DNA of 64,000 nt from Vibrio toranzoniae (lineage in GTDB: Bacteria > Pseudomonadota > Gammaproteobacteria > Enterobacterales > Vibrionaceae): positions 2,852,001 through 2,916,000 of the forward strand of contig NZ_AP025514.1 in assembly GCF_024347655.1 (NCBI RefSeq), read 5' to 3'. A program made the translations under genes and the position numbers. The stretch's first letter is position 1; the number at the start of each line of letters is the position of its first letter. Positions 40,221 to 50,299 of the stretch are shown piece after piece. The notes beneath the pieces are model-generated. The model was not told where the DNA came from. It saw nothing but the letters and a program-made list of their open reading frames with translations, and did not search any database.

Positions 40221-42632
40221 TCAGAACAGGCTAGACATTCTGTTCAGGTCAGATTGAATTGCGCCCGCTGTTACTTCACGGCCCGCACCTGGACCACGAA
40301 TAACTAGTGGATTATCTTTGTACCATTTGCTCTCAATCGCAAAGATGTTATCGCAAGGCAGCAAGTTCGCTAGAGCGTGTTCTTTAGATAGAGCTTCAAC
40401 TCCTACGGTTGCCTTACCATTCTTCTCTAAACGCGCTACGTAACGCAGAACCTTTTGTTGCGAATGTGCTTTCTCTAAGCGCTCAGCCAACTCTTCGCTC
40501 AGCACTGAGGCCTTATCAAAGAAGTCATCCACCGACAGGTCTTGCAGTTCTACTGGCACCAGTGATTCCACTTTTACGCTTTCAGGTTCAATGTCTAAAC
40601 CCGATTCACGCGCCAGAATGACCAACTTACGCATCACATCTGACCCATCTAGATCCGCACGAGGATCCGGTTCTGTGAGGCCTTGTTGCCATGCTAAGTC
40701 AACCAACTCGCTAAATGGTACTGTGCCATCGAACTGTTGGAACAACCAAGACAGTGTGCCCGAAAAGATACCTGACAATGCAATAATGTCATCGCCACTT
40801 TCACGCAGGTCACGTACCGTGTGGTTAATCGGTAAGCCTGCACCAACCGTCGCGTTGTACAACCAATGACGACTGATCTTAGCGAAAGCATCTTTGACTT
40901 GATGGTAATACTCACTTGATGCAGAACCTGCGACCTTGTTCGCCGAGATCAGGTGGATACCTTGCTGTGCGATTTGCAGATATTTTGCTGCAAGTACCGG
41001 GCTCGCAGTAACATCAAGAACAACCGCTTCGTCATAACCTTGAATAGAACCCAAACGCTCTAACCAGTCGTTACCATTATTGGCAATCGCTTCGTCATCA
41101 AAGCGCTTACCTACCGAAGTCGCATCAATACCTTGATCGTCGAACCAATAGGTTTGGCTATCAACCACCGCAACCAATTCAAAGTTCATTCCACGACGCT
41201 TTTCAAGTTCCGCTTTTTGCTCTGCGAACAGTCTTAACCAGCTTGAACCGATATTGCCTTTGCCACATAAAGCAATCGCAACACGCTTCTGTGCTTGGAA
41301 CAGTTGGGAGTGAATGCCTTTCACTAGGCTTGAGGTTTCACTCTTACGAATGACAGCCACTAAGCTCAAGCCTGAGTTTGCTTCTGAGATGAACTCAACC
41401 GGCGAGCTCTTGAGTTGTTGATAGAAACCGTAGCAATGGTTCGGGTTCTTAGTCACACCCGCGCCCACCGCCGCGATCAGAGAGAACCCCTCTTTAAGTT
41501 TAATCTCAGCTTCAATCGCGTGATCTTGCAGATATTCTAGAGCGCCACCAGCAATCTCTTCGGTGTAAGCAAGGCGCAAACAGTGTTGATCGGGTTCAAG
41601 TTCATAAGCAAGTGGCTCGAGTTGAGCGCGCTTAAGCCCTTCAAGCACTTCACTCTCGAGACGGTCGAAATCATGGCCGTGACCAAACGTCAGCTGCACG
41701 ATAAGCACTTCATCTAAAGAGGTAATAATTTTTGCGCCACGACCCGATGCCAGTACACGCTCAATCTGTGTGGAGCCCGCTTCTGGCTGATAGCTGCAGC
41801 GTAAACTTAAATCCATAGCACTTTGAGCCACCGGCTGTAGCGTTCGGCTGTGAAGCACTGGCGCCGCCAGACGAGCTAACTCACTTGCTTCATCAAGGCG
41901 AAGCAGAGGCAATAGACACGCATCCAAAACCAAACGAGGATCTGCGCTGTATACGCCTGCCACATCACTCCAAATCGTCACGCGTTCAACTTCAGCCAAT
42001 GCACCAATCACGGTAGCTGAATAATCCGAACCATTCCGACCAAGCAATACGGTTTCGCCGTCGCTGTTCTGAGCCATAAAACCAGTAATCACCACGCGAC
42101 AGTGTGCATGCTGCGCCAAGGCTTCTTTAATGAGAGGATAAGAACGTGCTCGGTCAACCTCAGGTTGAGCGCCCACTTCTGCACGCAAAAAGGCGCGCGC
42201 ATCTTGAGCTACCGCTTGTAAATCATGTTGGCACAACAAAGCGGCTAGCAGACGCGAAGACCAAACCTCACCGTGTCCTAGCACCTGTGCTTTTTGCGCT
42301 TCGCTCAAGGGAGCAGTTAGCTCACCCAAAGCGGTAAATTCTTGTTGAATAGTGGCCGTAAGTTGCGCTGCCGACTCACCTTCAAGCAGCGCTTCAATCA
42401 GCTCAAGTTGAAACTGACGAAGGGTTTGTAGGCATTCATGAGCAATACGACCATCTTTGTCGAGCGCTTCAACAAATTCAATCAAACGGTTGGTTGTTTT
42501 ACCCGCTGCCGATACCACAACCAAGTCAGTGGTAGATGAGTATTCTCTAAGAATGTTGACCACGCGCTGGTAGCACTCAGGGTTGGCTAAACTGCTACCA
42601 CCAAATTTATGTAGCTGGCGAAAGGTTGCCAT
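40221..42632 (-). CDS. metL: Bifunctional aspartokinase II-homoserine dehydrogenase II
   Basis: MetL performs the first and third steps of the aspartate family pathway for methionine. It has 803 residues: N-terminal aspartokinase with KFGGSSLANP (8-17) and the GRNGSDYSAT ATP/aspartate site, a central ACT-like region, and C-terminal homoserine dehydrogenase with the ALCGKGNIGSSW nucleotide motif and ATVGAGLPINHTVRDL. It follows metB with a 2-nt gap, so metBL is a coupled operon under the shared MetJ operator. Confidence 0.96.
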   Translation of the reverse strand: MATFRQLHKFGGSSLANPECYQRVVNILREYSSTTDLVVVSAAGKTTNRLIEFVEALDKDGRIAHECLQTLRQFQLELIEALLEGESAAQLTATIQQEFTALGELTAPLSEAQKAQVLGHGEVWSSRLLAALLCQHDLQAVAQDARAFLRAEVGAQPEVDRARSYPLIKEALAQHAHCRVVITGFMAQNSDGETVLLGRNGSDYSATVIGALAEVERVTIWSDVAGVYSADPRLVLDACLLPLLRLDEASELARLAAPVLHSRTLQPVAQSAMDLSLRCSYQPEAGSTQIERVLASGRGAKIITSLDEVLIVQLTFGHGHDFDRLESEVLEGLKRAQLEPLAYELEPDQHCLRLAYTEEIAGGALEYLQDHAIEAEIKLKEGFSLIAAVGAGVTKNPNHCYGFYQQLKSSPVEFISEANSGLSLVAVIRKSETSSLVKGIHSQLFQAQKRVAIALCGKGNIGSSWLRLFAEQKAELEKRRGMNFELVAVVDSQTYWFDDQGIDATSVGKRFDDEAIANNGNDWLERLGSIQGYDEAVVLDVTASPVLAAKYLQIAQQGIHLISANKVAGSASSEYYHQVKDAFAKISRHWLYNATVGAGLPINHTVRDLRESGDDIIALSGIFSGTLSWLFQQFDGTVPFSELVDLAWQQGLTEPDPRADLDGSDVMRKLVILARESGLDIEPESVKVESLVPVELQDLSVDDFFDKASVLSEELAERLEKAHSQQKVLRYVARLEKNGKATVGVEALSKEHALANLLPCDNIFAIESKWYKDNPLVIRGPGAGREVTAGAIQSDLNRMSSLF

Positions 42633-42634
42633 TA

Positions 42635-43816
42635 TTAACCCTCCCCTTCTACGATAAAGTGTTGTGTTTTTTCAAACGCTTGCTTGAGGTCATCAATCAA
42701 ATCTTCTGCATCTTCAAGGCCAACAGAAAGACGCAGTAACTGTTGCGAAACCCCCGCTTCTGCTAATGCTTCTTCACCCATGGCACGGTGAGTCATCGAC
42801 GCAGGGTGACAAATCAAGCTTTCCACACCGCCTAGTGATTCCGCCAAAGAAAATAACTCTAACTTATCGACAAAATATTTAAGTGCTTCAAAAGAGCCCG
42901 AAAACTCAAAGCTCAGCATTGAGCCAAAGCCCGATTGCTGCTTCTTCGCGATATCATGCCCCGGATGCTTAGAAAGGCTTGGGTGGTAAATAGTGCCCAC
43001 CAGATCTTGTTGTTGCAGAGAAGCCAGGATTTCACGTGAACTCTCTTCGTGAACTCGCATACGCGCACCTAGCGTACGAATGCCACGTAGAGTCATGTAG
43101 CTATCAAATGGTGTGCCGGTCGCACCAATACAGTTTCCCCACCATGCTAGTTCTTCAGCGTGCTCTTCTGTTTTTGTAACTATAACGCCACCAATAACGT
43201 CCGAGTGTCCGTTGATGTACTTAGTGGTAGAGTGAATAACAAAGTCAGCTCCCAGCTCTAAAGGCTTTTGGAATACAGGCGTCAAAAACGTGTTGTCGAC
43301 AGCAACCATAGCGCCCACTTCTTTCGCTTTACGACAAGTTTCTGCAATATCAACCACGCGAACCAATGGATTCGATGGTGTTTCGATTAAGATCAACTTT
43401 GGCTTAAGCGCGATCGCCGCGTCCAGTGCCGATTGATCCGATTGATCAACAAACAGAACTTTGAAGTCACCTTTTAGCGAGCGTGTATTGAATAGACGAT
43501 AAGTACCGCCGTAGCAGTCGTGTGGTGCGATAATAAGATCATCGCCGCCTAAGAAAGCAGAAACCCATAAGTTTAGCGCCGAGGTACCACAGTTGGTGAC
43601 AACCGCGCCTTTGCCCGATTCAAGCTCAAACAGTGCCGTCTCTAATAAACCTCGATTGGGGTTACCTGAACGAGTGTAATCGTACTTTGGCACTTCACCA
43701 AAAGCGGGAAACCCATAATTAGTCGAAAGGTAAATAGGTGGGACAACGGCATGGTGTTGCGTGTCTGACTCGATACCAGTACGTACTGCAATTGTTGCTG
43801 GCTTCCGGCTGCTCAT
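42635..43816 (-). CDS. metB: Cystathionine gamma-synthase
   Basis: MetB joins O-succinylhomoserine and cysteine to cystathionine with PLP. From MSSRKPATIAVRTG it has 393 residues; the open frame begins 12 codons earlier, but AGGAAG lies correctly before the chosen ATG. The PLP lysine is in HSTTKYINGHSD, and the TRSGNPNR loop is conserved. Divergent from metJ with met boxes between them, as in E. coli. Confidence 0.95.
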   Translation of the reverse strand: MSSRKPATIAVRTGIESDTQHHAVVPPIYLSTNYGFPAFGEVPKYDYTRSGNPNRGLLETALFELESGKGAVVTNCGTSALNLWVSAFLGGDDLIIAPHDCYGGTYRLFNTRSLKGDFKVLFVDQSDQSALDAAIALKPKLILIETPSNPLVRVVDIAETCRKAKEVGAMVAVDNTFLTPVFQKPLELGADFVIHSTTKYINGHSDVIGGVIVTKTEEHAEELAWWGNCIGATGTPFDSYMTLRGIRTLGARMRVHEESSREILASLQQQDLVGTIYHPSLSKHPGHDIAKKQQSGFGSMLSFEFSGSFEALKYFVDKLELFSLAESLGGVESLICHPASMTHRAMGEEALAEAGVSQQLLRLSVGLEDAEDLIDDLKQAFEKTQHFIVEGEG

Positions 43817-43917
43817 AGGTGCTTCCTTACAAGTTTTGCGTCTGAGAATCACAGCTGCTTGTCGGCATTTTTCGGCTGTGTTAGATATATGTAATTCACT
43901 TTACTTTCATAAACGTG

Positions 43918-43949
43918 AGACGTCAACACTTCTAGACGTCCGTATGTCT
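43918..43949. promoter_or_regulatory. MetJ operator between metB and metJ (four contiguous met boxes)
   Basis: The consecutive 8-mers AGACGTCA, ACACTTCT, AGACGTCC and GTATGTCT match AGACGTCT at 7, 6, 7 and 5 of 8 positions. The array can control metBL leftward and metJ rightward. Confidence 0.85.
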
Positions 43950-44024
43950 TTGCTTATGGCAGTAAATCCCGCTAAAATCACCACTATTAATTTATTCTAA
44001 CAACTAAAGTGATGAAGGTACGCA

Positions 44025-44342
44025 ATGGCCGACTGGAATGGTGAATACATAAGCCCATATGCTGAGCATGGAAAGAAAAGCGAACAAGTAAAGAAAATTA
44101 CAGTTTCTATCCCTCTAAAAGTGTTAAAGGTTCTCACTGACGAGCGTACTCGCCGCCAGATTAATAACCTGCGCCATGCAACAAACAGTGAGCTACTGTG
44201 CGAAGCCTTTCTACATGCGTACACAGGCCAACCACTACCAACGGATGAAGATCTCCGTAAAGACCGTCCAGACGATATCCCTACTGAAGTAAAAAGGCTG
44301 ATGACAGAGATGGGGATCGAATTCGAAGCGTTTGACGAATAA
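44025..44342 (+). CDS. metJ: Methionine repressor MetJ
   Basis: MetJ is a ribbon-helix-helix repressor that uses S-adenosylmethionine as corepressor. It has 105 residues, the normal length. The DNA-contacting strand [15 protein letters not shown] and the helix [23 protein letters not shown] region are nearly the E. coli sequence (quoted in parts only). It is divergent from metBL and shares the four-box operator, which implies autoregulation. Confidence 0.97.
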   Translation: MADWNGEYISPYAEHGKKSEQVKKITVSIPLKVLKVLTDERTRRQINNLRHATNSELLCEAFLHAYTGQPLPTDEDLRKDRPDDIPTEVKRLMTEMGIEFEAFDE

Positions 44343-44448
44343 TAAAAACAACTCAGTCACCGCCTTTACTACTGATTCGTTATAGCGGCCCCTATTCATA
44401 ACATCACTCACTATACTGCTTGCGAGTGGGCTGTGAGTGATAGATATA

Positions 44449-44480
44449 AAAAAACCGACTCCTAATGAGTCGGTTTTTAT
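44449..44480. terminator. Bidirectional terminator between metJ and the malic enzyme gene
   Basis: AAAACCGACTC (44451-44461) pairs perfectly with GAGTCGGTTTT (44467-44477), with T and A runs on either side. Confidence 0.9.
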
Positions 44481-44530
44481 TATTCTTGCCCATAGCGAAA
44501 CCGCTACAGAGAATCCACCACAGCGGGCTA

Positions 44531-45820
44531 TTACGCCATATAGTTAGCTGGCATATCAATACGCGCAACGCCAGATTCAACGGCCGCTTCCGCTACCGCT
44601 TTTGCTACTCGAGGAAGCAGACGCGGGTCCATTGGCTTAGGAATGATATAGCTCTTACCAAACTCCAGCGCCGTCTCACCTGCTGCCGCTAATACTTCAG
44701 CTGGCACTTCTTCTTTCGCCAGTTCACGAATAGCATGAACCGCCGCCAGTTTCATCTCATCATTAATTTCGCTCGCACGCACATCTAGCGCACCACGGAA
44801 AATGAATGGGAAACAAAGTACGTTGTTAACTTGGTTCGGGTAATCACTGCGGCCTGTACCCATAATAAGGTCTTTTCGAACTTCATGAGCAAGATCTGGT
44901 TTGATTTCTGGATCTGGGTTTGAACATGCAAACACAATCGGCTTATCAGCCATTAGTGTTAGTGCTTCAGCTGGTAGTAAGTTAGGGCCAGACACACCCA
45001 AGAATAGATCCGCATCTTCGATAACATCTTCAAGAGTACGTTTGTCAGTGTTGTTTGCGAATAGTTCTTTGTACTCATTAAGGTCATCACGACGAGTGTG
45101 GATTACCCCCTTACGGTCCAGCATGTAGATCTTCTCACGCTGGGCGCCACACTTAATCAGCAGTTCCATACAAGCAACCGCTGCTGCGCCTGCACCTAAA
45201 CAAACGATCTTACATTCTTCTAGTTTCTTACCTTGAAGTTCAATTGCGTTCAGCATACCAGCTGCTGTTACAATCGCAGTACCGTGTTGGTCATCGTGGA
45301 ATACTGGAACATCACAACGTTCAATCAGGCGACGTTCAATCTCAAAACAATCTGGTGCTTTGATGTCTTCTAGGTTAATACCACCGAATGTATCTGCGAT
45401 ATTGGCAACGGTATCTACAAACTCATCGATTGTGCGGTGTTTCACTTCAATATCAATAGAATCTAAACCTGCAAAGCGCTTAAACAGTAACGCTTTACCT
45501 TCCATTACCGGCTTAGAAGCAATAGGGCCAAGATTTCCAAGACCAAGAATCGCCGTACCGTTAGAGATAACTGCAACCATGTTGCCTTTACCCGTGTATT
45601 TATAAACGTTATCTACGTTTTGTGCGATTTCGCGAACAGGTTCAGCCACGCCAGGGCTGTATGCAAGTGCTAGATCTTCTGCAGAATCTGCAGGCTTTGT
45701 CAGTTCTACGGCAATTTTGCCTGGAATTGGGAACTCATGATAATCAAGAGCTTGCTGACGAAATTGTTCTTGAGGCGATAACTCTTGAGAGGATTGGTCT
45801 TGTCGGCTGTCTTCAGACAT
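44531..45820 (-). CDS. Malic enzyme, short form without phosphotransacetylase domain
   Basis: This protein oxidatively decarboxylates malate to pyruvate, most likely with NADP. It has 429 residues: an N-terminal malic domain ([22 protein letters not shown], catalytic lysine in [11 protein letters not shown], metal site [12 protein letters not shown]) and a C-terminal NAD(P)-binding domain with [15 protein letters not shown]. coli MaeB (about 760 residues) has an extra PTA-like regulatory domain, which is absent here, so acetyl-CoA control is probably lacking. It is followed leftward by the terminator shared with metJ. Confidence 0.92.
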   Translation of the reverse strand: MSEDSRQDQSSQELSPQEQFRQQALDYHEFPIPGKIAVELTKPADSAEDLALAYSPGVAEPVREIAQNVDNVYKYTGKGNMVAVISNGTAILGLGNLGPIASKPVMEGKALLFKRFAGLDSIDIEVKHRTIDEFVDTVANIADTFGGINLEDIKAPDCFEIERRLIERCDVPVFHDDQHGTAIVTAAGMLNAIELQGKKLEECKIVCLGAGAAAVACMELLIKCGAQREKIYMLDRKGVIHTRRDDLNEYKELFANNTDKRTLEDVIEDADLFLGVSGPNLLPAEALTLMADKPIVFACSNPDPEIKPDLAHEVRKDLIMGTGRSDYPNQVNNVLCFPFIFRGALDVRASEINDEMKLAAVHAIRELAKEEVPAEVLAAAGETALEFGKSYIIPKPMDPRLLPRVAKAVAEAAVESGVARIDMPANYMA

Positions 45821-46123
45821 AGGTGTAGGTTCCTAGGTTATTATTATTTGGGGGTCTTGTTCATGTTAATGGATGTACTTCAAAGTTCCTAGGTAGTTAA
45901 AGCCTCTGTCTCATTAAAAAACGAGATTTAACTACTAATAAGACCAGTGAGCAGTGGAAATTACTATTGCCTGTTGAACTTTCAAGCGAATTTCTAAATA
46001 GAAGTAGCGGAACGACCGTTGTGGAAAATTCGGATCAACGACCTATCATTTGTATTAATTGCCTACCTATTGAATAACTAGATAGCAGAGCAGTATCCAT
46101 CATTTACTCAAATTATAGGCAAC
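45821..46123. other. Malic enzyme upstream region
   Basis: This gap of about 300 nt contains a direct repeat GTTCCTAGGT (45829-45838, overlapping the ribosome site, and 45885-45894). It also has an inverted repeat TAGTTAAA (45894-45901) with TTTAACTA (45927-45934) enclosing a TCTC/GAGA stem. No open frame in it looks like a gene. Confidence 0.5.
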
Positions 46124-46150
46124 AAAAAAGGACACCTAAGTGTCCTTTTT
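46124..46150 (-). terminator. Terminator of rpmE
   Basis: AAAAGGACAC pairs with GTGTCCTTTT around a CTAA loop, with a T run on the minus strand. Confidence 0.88.
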
Positions 46151-46169
46151 CATGTCTAAATAGCGAGAA

Positions 46170-46388
46170 TTACTTCTTGCTAGAAAGAGCACCGAAACGC
46201 TTGTTAAAGCGATCTACACGGCCGCCTGTATCTACGATACGTTGCTTACCTGTGTAGAATGGGTGACATTTGTCACATACATCTAGGTGAATACCATCTT
46301 TACCTAGAGTAGAGTTGAATTCGAATGTGTTGCCGCAAGAACAAGTTGCTGTTACTGCTTTGTATTCTGGGTGGATTCCAGCTTTCAT
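46170..46388 (-). CDS. rpmE: 50S ribosomal protein L31, zinc-binding type
   Basis: L31 bridges the ribosomal subunits. It has 72 residues. The four zinc-ligand cysteines C16, C18, C38 and C41 (CSC and CDKC) are present, making this the zinc-containing form rather than the cysteine-free YkgM/RpmE2 paralogue made under zinc limitation. Monocistronic, with a long leader of about 120 nt from the predicted promoter at 46515-46543. Confidence 0.97.
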   Translation of the reverse strand: MKAGIHPEYKAVTATCSCGNTFEFNSTLGKDGIHLDVCDKCHPFYTGKQRIVDTGGRVDRFNKRFGALSSKK

Positions 46389-46451
46389 GGGATAACCTCA
46401 AGTAGGCCGTGTCGCTATACGATTCTAAGCCGCACACCACACGTAGTTTAA

Positions 46452-46586
46452 AAAAGAAATAAAGACACCGCATTCGTACAAAAAAGTGACGAAGCCATAC
46501 CTTTAAGGCGCAGTATAGTAATGAATCTATAAGACAGGATCAACCGATTTGATACATTTTTCGCCAATAGTGTCTTTATTTCTTTT
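46452..46586. repeat. 17-bp perfect inverted repeat between rpmE and priA
   Basis: The arm AAAAGAAATAAAGACAC at 46452-46468 is exactly complementary to GTGTCTTTATTTCTTTT at 46570-46586. The 101-nt interval holds the predicted rpmE promoter. Because one arm lies upstream of that promoter, the repeat is unlikely to act as an rpmE RNA hairpin. The rest of the 342-nt gap has no gene. Confidence 0.9.
46515..46543 (-). promoter_or_regulatory. Predicted sigma-70 promoter of rpmE
   Basis: On the minus strand TTGATC (46538-46543) and TACTAT (46515-46520) are spaced by exactly 17 nt. Transcription would start about 120 nt before the rpmE ATG. Confidence 0.6.
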
Positions 46587-46730
46587 GTTAACTGGCATGT
46601 TGGTTGAAATTCAAGAGCTCTAGTGACCTTCATTCGTTAACTCACCTCTTTCACCTCAACTGCTCCTCGAATTTAACCGCCTTATCATTTAGACTGTTCG
46701 CTCTCCTCAACTCAGTAAAGCCGTCACTTT

Positions 46731-48932
46731 ATGCGTCCAATGATTGCCCGTGTGGCCCTGCCTGTTCCACTCGACAAGCAGTTCGATTACAAGATTCCTA
46801 ACCACCTCTTTCCGGTTATTGGTGGACGAGTTTCTGTGCCTTTTGGACGCCAAACCTTAACTGGGATTGTTACGGCTCTGGTTAACGAATCTGAATTCGA
46901 GCTAGACAAACTCAAGCCGATTAAAACCTTATTAGATAACCAACCCGTTTGGCCAGAGTCGGTCTACTCACTCTTGATGTGGTGTAGTCAATTCTATCAA
47001 TACCCGCTTGGCGAAACCTTTGCTAACGCCCTACCGAGCGCCCTAAGAAAAGGCAAAGCCGCCGACTTCGCAACGCTTATCGAATGGCAGTTAACATCGT
47101 CAGGCAGAGATCAACTGATGCAAGGCTTTGGTCGCGCCATCAAACAAGCCAAAGTGATGCATATGCTTGAAAATGGCGCAGTTCCTCATCAAGAATTCAT
47201 TGATGAAGAAGTGGGTAGCACAGTACTTAAGACACTGGAAGAGAAAGGTTGGATTGAATCGGTAGAGAAAAAACCGCAGCGCAAACCATGGCCAGTTGAA
47301 CTCGAAAACGAACAAGACAAGCCAAAACTCAATGCAGAGCAAGCCATCGCAATCGCAACAGTCAATAGCCAGACCAACTTTGGCTGTTTTCTACTAGAGG
47401 GCGTTACCGGATCAGGTAAGACAGAAGTCTATCTGAATATGATCAAGCCGATTCTTGACCAGGGTAAACAGGCACTAGTTTTGGTGCCTGAAATAGGCCT
47501 CACTCCTCAAACCATTAACCGCTTTAAGCGACGCTTTAATGTGCCTGTTGAGGTTATCCACTCTGGTTTAAACGATTCAGAGCGACTGAATGCGTGGCTC
47601 TCTGCACGCGACAATATTGCAGGCATCGTAATTGGTACTCGTTCGGCTCTATTCACGCCTTTCGCTGATCTAGGCATTATCATTGTCGATGAAGAACATG
47701 ACGCCTCCTATAAACAGCAAGACAGCCTGCGCTACCACGCACGTGATGTCGCCATTATGCGCGCTCATAAAGCGCAAGTTCCGGTCGTTCTTGGGTCAGC
47801 AACTCCGGCTTTTGAAACACTGCACAACGCTCAGATAGGCAAATACAGCTACCTTACCCTCACCTCACGTGCAGGTGTCGCATTGCCGACCACTAATAAA
47901 GTGTTGGATGTGAAAGGCGAATACCTGGAAAGCGGTTTGTCTGCGTCGTTAATTGCTGAGATGCAAAGACACCTGAAAGCGGGCAACCAAGTGATGTTGT
48001 TCCTCAACCGACGCGGGTTCTCTCCGGCATTAATGTGTCACGACTGTGGTTGGACTGCCGAGTGTAAGCGCTGTGATGCTTACTACACCTATCACCAATA
48101 CAGCAATGAAATGCGTTGCCACCACTGTGGTTCACAACACCATATCGTTCACCATTGCCAAGGCTGCGGTTCAGCGAATTTAGTGACAGTGGGTGTCGGT
48201 ACCGAACAGCTCGAAGCACAACTTGGTCAACTCTTTCCAGAATATAAAACCATTCGTATTGACCGCGACAGCACCCGTCGTAAGGGTAGCTTAGAAAGCG
48301 CATTAGAGTCGATTCGCCAGGGTGAATACCAAATTCTTATTGGCACCCAGATGCTGGCTAAAGGTCACCACTTCCCTGACGTGACACTTGTGGCGTTATT
48401 GGATGTGGATGGCTCTTTATATAGCAGTGACTTCCGAGCGCCTGAACGCCTTGCTCAGCTCTTTATCCAAGTCGCAGGGCGCGCAGGTCGTGCCAGTAAA
48501 CCCGGCGAAGTGATCTTACAAACGCACCATCCAGAACATGGTTTGCTACAAGCATTGCTGCACAAAGACTATAACCACTTCGCTCAGACGGCCTTAGCCG
48601 AACGTAAACAGGCGATGTTGCCGCCTTACACCTTTATGACTCTGTTTAGAGCAGAAGCGAACGACACGCGCTTGGTGGAAGAGTTCTTACGTCAAGTTCG
48701 TCACACACTGGAGTCACATCCATTGTTTGACCAATATTGCATGGTGTTAGGACCAACGCCTGCACCACTAGCCAAACGTGCAGGCAAATCTCGCTGGCAA
48801 TTGATCTTGCAAACCCAAACTCGTTCATTGATGCAGAAGCTATTAATGAGCGCCAAGCCGGCCATCAATATGTTACCTGCTGCGAAAAAAGTTCGCTGGT
48901 CACTCGATATTGAGCCGCAAGATTTAAGCTAA
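46731..48932 (+). CDS. priA: Primosomal protein N' (replication-restart helicase PriA)
   Basis: PriA recognises stalled forks and reloads DnaB. It has 733 residues: N-terminal 3'-OH-binding domain (MIARVALPVPLDKQFDYKI), Walker A GVTGSGKTE, DEEH box (VDEEHDASYKQQ), a zinc-binding insert with repeated CxxC pairs (CHDCGWTAECKRCD and following), and the helicase motif VAGRAGR. A second possible ATG is three codons downstream. Divergent from rpmE as in many gamma-proteobacteria, and followed by cytR. Confidence 0.97.
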   Translation: MRPMIARVALPVPLDKQFDYKIPNHLFPVIGGRVSVPFGRQTLTGIVTALVNESEFELDKLKPIKTLLDNQPVWPESVYSLLMWCSQFYQYPLGETFANALPSALRKGKAADFATLIEWQLTSSGRDQLMQGFGRAIKQAKVMHMLENGAVPHQEFIDEEVGSTVLKTLEEKGWIESVEKKPQRKPWPVELENEQDKPKLNAEQAIAIATVNSQTNFGCFLLEGVTGSGKTEVYLNMIKPILDQGKQALVLVPEIGLTPQTINRFKRRFNVPVEVIHSGLNDSERLNAWLSARDNIAGIVIGTRSALFTPFADLGIIIVDEEHDASYKQQDSLRYHARDVAIMRAHKAQVPVVLGSATPAFETLHNAQIGKYSYLTLTSRAGVALPTTNKVLDVKGEYLESGLSASLIAEMQRHLKAGNQVMLFLNRRGFSPALMCHDCGWTAECKRCDAYYTYHQYSNEMRCHHCGSQHHIVHHCQGCGSANLVTVGVGTEQLEAQLGQLFPEYKTIRIDRDSTRRKGSLESALESIRQGEYQILIGTQMLAKGHHFPDVTLVALLDVDGSLYSSDFRAPERLAQLFIQVAGRAGRASKPGEVILQTHHPEHGLLQALLHKDYNHFAQTALAERKQAMLPPYTFMTLFRAEANDTRLVEEFLRQVRHTLESHPLFDQYCMVLGPTPAPLAKRAGKSRWQLILQTQTRSLMQKLLMSAKPAINMLPAAKKVRWSLDIEPQDLS

Positions 48933-48984
48933 ACCCACCTGGGTTAAAACTAATGATAAGTTTGTTCACAAATATTTCATATTT

Positions 48985-49004
48985 CTCGTGAGCAACATCA
49001 CACT
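48985..49004. promoter_or_regulatory. CRP binding site upstream of cytR
   Basis: CGTGA-N6-TCACA (48987-49002) matches 9 of 10 core bases of the CRP consensus. It lies about 170 nt before the cytR start. CRP control of cytR is known in E. coli. Confidence 0.65.
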
Positions 49005-49172
49005 AGTCATGCGATTTTTGTTAATCTAGCCGTAACTTTACACGGATGAAACAAATAGAATATTGCAATAAAAAAAGTGTTAGCAACACTTTCATTATGT
49101 CTATTTGATTGTATTAATTATTCACGCCTTAGATACTTAGGCAACAAAGGAACTTAAAAGAGGGTTTAATTT

Positions 49173-50177
49173 ATGGCGACAATGAAGGATGTTGCCCAGC
49201 TAGCAGGCGTCTCAACCGCAACGGTATCACGTGCATTGATGACCCCAGAAAAAGTCTCAGTTTCTACTCGCAAACGAGTAGAGGCAGCAGTACTTGAAGC
49301 TGGATACTCACCCAATACATTAGCTCGAAACTTACGTCGCAACGAATCAAAAACCATCATTACTATCGTTCCTGATATCTGTGACCCTTATTTCGCCGAA
49401 ATCATTCGTGGTATCGAAGATGCAGCTGTAGAAAATGATTACCTAGTTCTGCTTGGCGACAGTGGTCAACAGAAGAAACGTGAATCATCATTTGTAAACT
49501 TGGTGTTCACCAAACAGGCTGATGGCATGCTACTGCTTGGCACCGACCACCCATTTGATGTCAGTAAATCTGAACAGAAGAACTTACCACCTATGGTGAT
49601 GGCATGTGAGTTTGCACCTGAACTTGAGTTACCAACGGTACACATCGATAACTTGACGTCTGCATTTGAAGCCGTCAACTATCTAGCTCAGTTAGGTCAC
49701 AAGCGCATCGCACAAATATCTGGCCCAACCTCCGCCACTCTATGTAAGTTCCGTCAACAAGGCTACCAACAGGCATTACGCCGAGCTGGTGTATCAATGA
49801 ACCCAGCTTACAGTACTGTTGGTGATTTTACCTTTGAAGCTGGAACAAAAGCCGTTCGTCAATTATTAGCACTACCGGAACAACCAACCGCAATTTTCTG
49901 TCATAACGATTCAATGGCAATTGGCGCTATTCAAGAAGCAAAAAAATTAGGTTTGCGTGTTCCTCAAGACCTCTCCATTGTTGGTTTTGATGACATCCAA
50001 TTCGCTCAATACTGCGATCCACCACTAACGACCATTTCTCAGCCTCGTTACGAAATCGGACGCCAAGCGATGCTGATGATGCTCGACCTACTTAAAGGTA
50101 ACGATGTTCAAACAGGTTCACGTCTACTTGAAGCTAAACTCGTGGTTCGTGGCAGTACAGCGCCACCTCGAATTTAG
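49173..50177 (+). CDS. cytR: Nucleoside-responsive regulator CytR
   Basis: CytR is a LacI-family repressor that, together with CRP, controls nucleoside uptake and catabolism, and in vibrios also natural competence, chitin use and biofilm. It has 334 residues: HTH MKDVAQLAGVSTATVSRA (4-21), hinge helix, and periplasmic-binding-protein-like cytidine domain (VGFDDIQFAQYCDPPLT). Upstream is a CRP site; the 3' end has a GC-rich hairpin. Followed by ftsN as in E. coli. Confidence 0.95.
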   Translation: MATMKDVAQLAGVSTATVSRALMTPEKVSVSTRKRVEAAVLEAGYSPNTLARNLRRNESKTIITIVPDICDPYFAEIIRGIEDAAVENDYLVLLGDSGQQKKRESSFVNLVFTKQADGMLLLGTDHPFDVSKSEQKNLPPMVMACEFAPELELPTVHIDNLTSAFEAVNYLAQLGHKRIAQISGPTSATLCKFRQQGYQQALRRAGVSMNPAYSTVGDFTFEAGTKAVRQLLALPEQPTAIFCHNDSMAIGAIQEAKKLGLRVPQDLSIVGFDDIQFAQYCDPPLTTISQPRYEIGRQAMLMMLDLLKGNDVQTGSRLLEAKLVVRGSTAPPRI

Positions 50178-50201
50178 ACAAGGTAAATACCCAAACAAAC
50201 C

Positions 50202-50230
50202 GGCGGCACATTTTGATGTGCCGCTTCAAT
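50202..50230 (+). terminator. Hairpin after cytR
   Basis: GCGGCACA (50203-50210) pairs perfectly with TGTGCCGC (50217-50224), followed by a weak T-rich tail. Confidence 0.7.
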
Positions 50231-50299
50231 TTCTGCACTATTATCCTCACGCAATCTGGATTACCATGAGAGCAGAACTATCAACTATTGAATTGTCTT

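Noticed and set aside
46452..46586. 17-bp inverted repeat considered as the ends of an insertion sequence
   Set aside because: The 101-nt interval has no transposase frame and no target-site duplication is visible.
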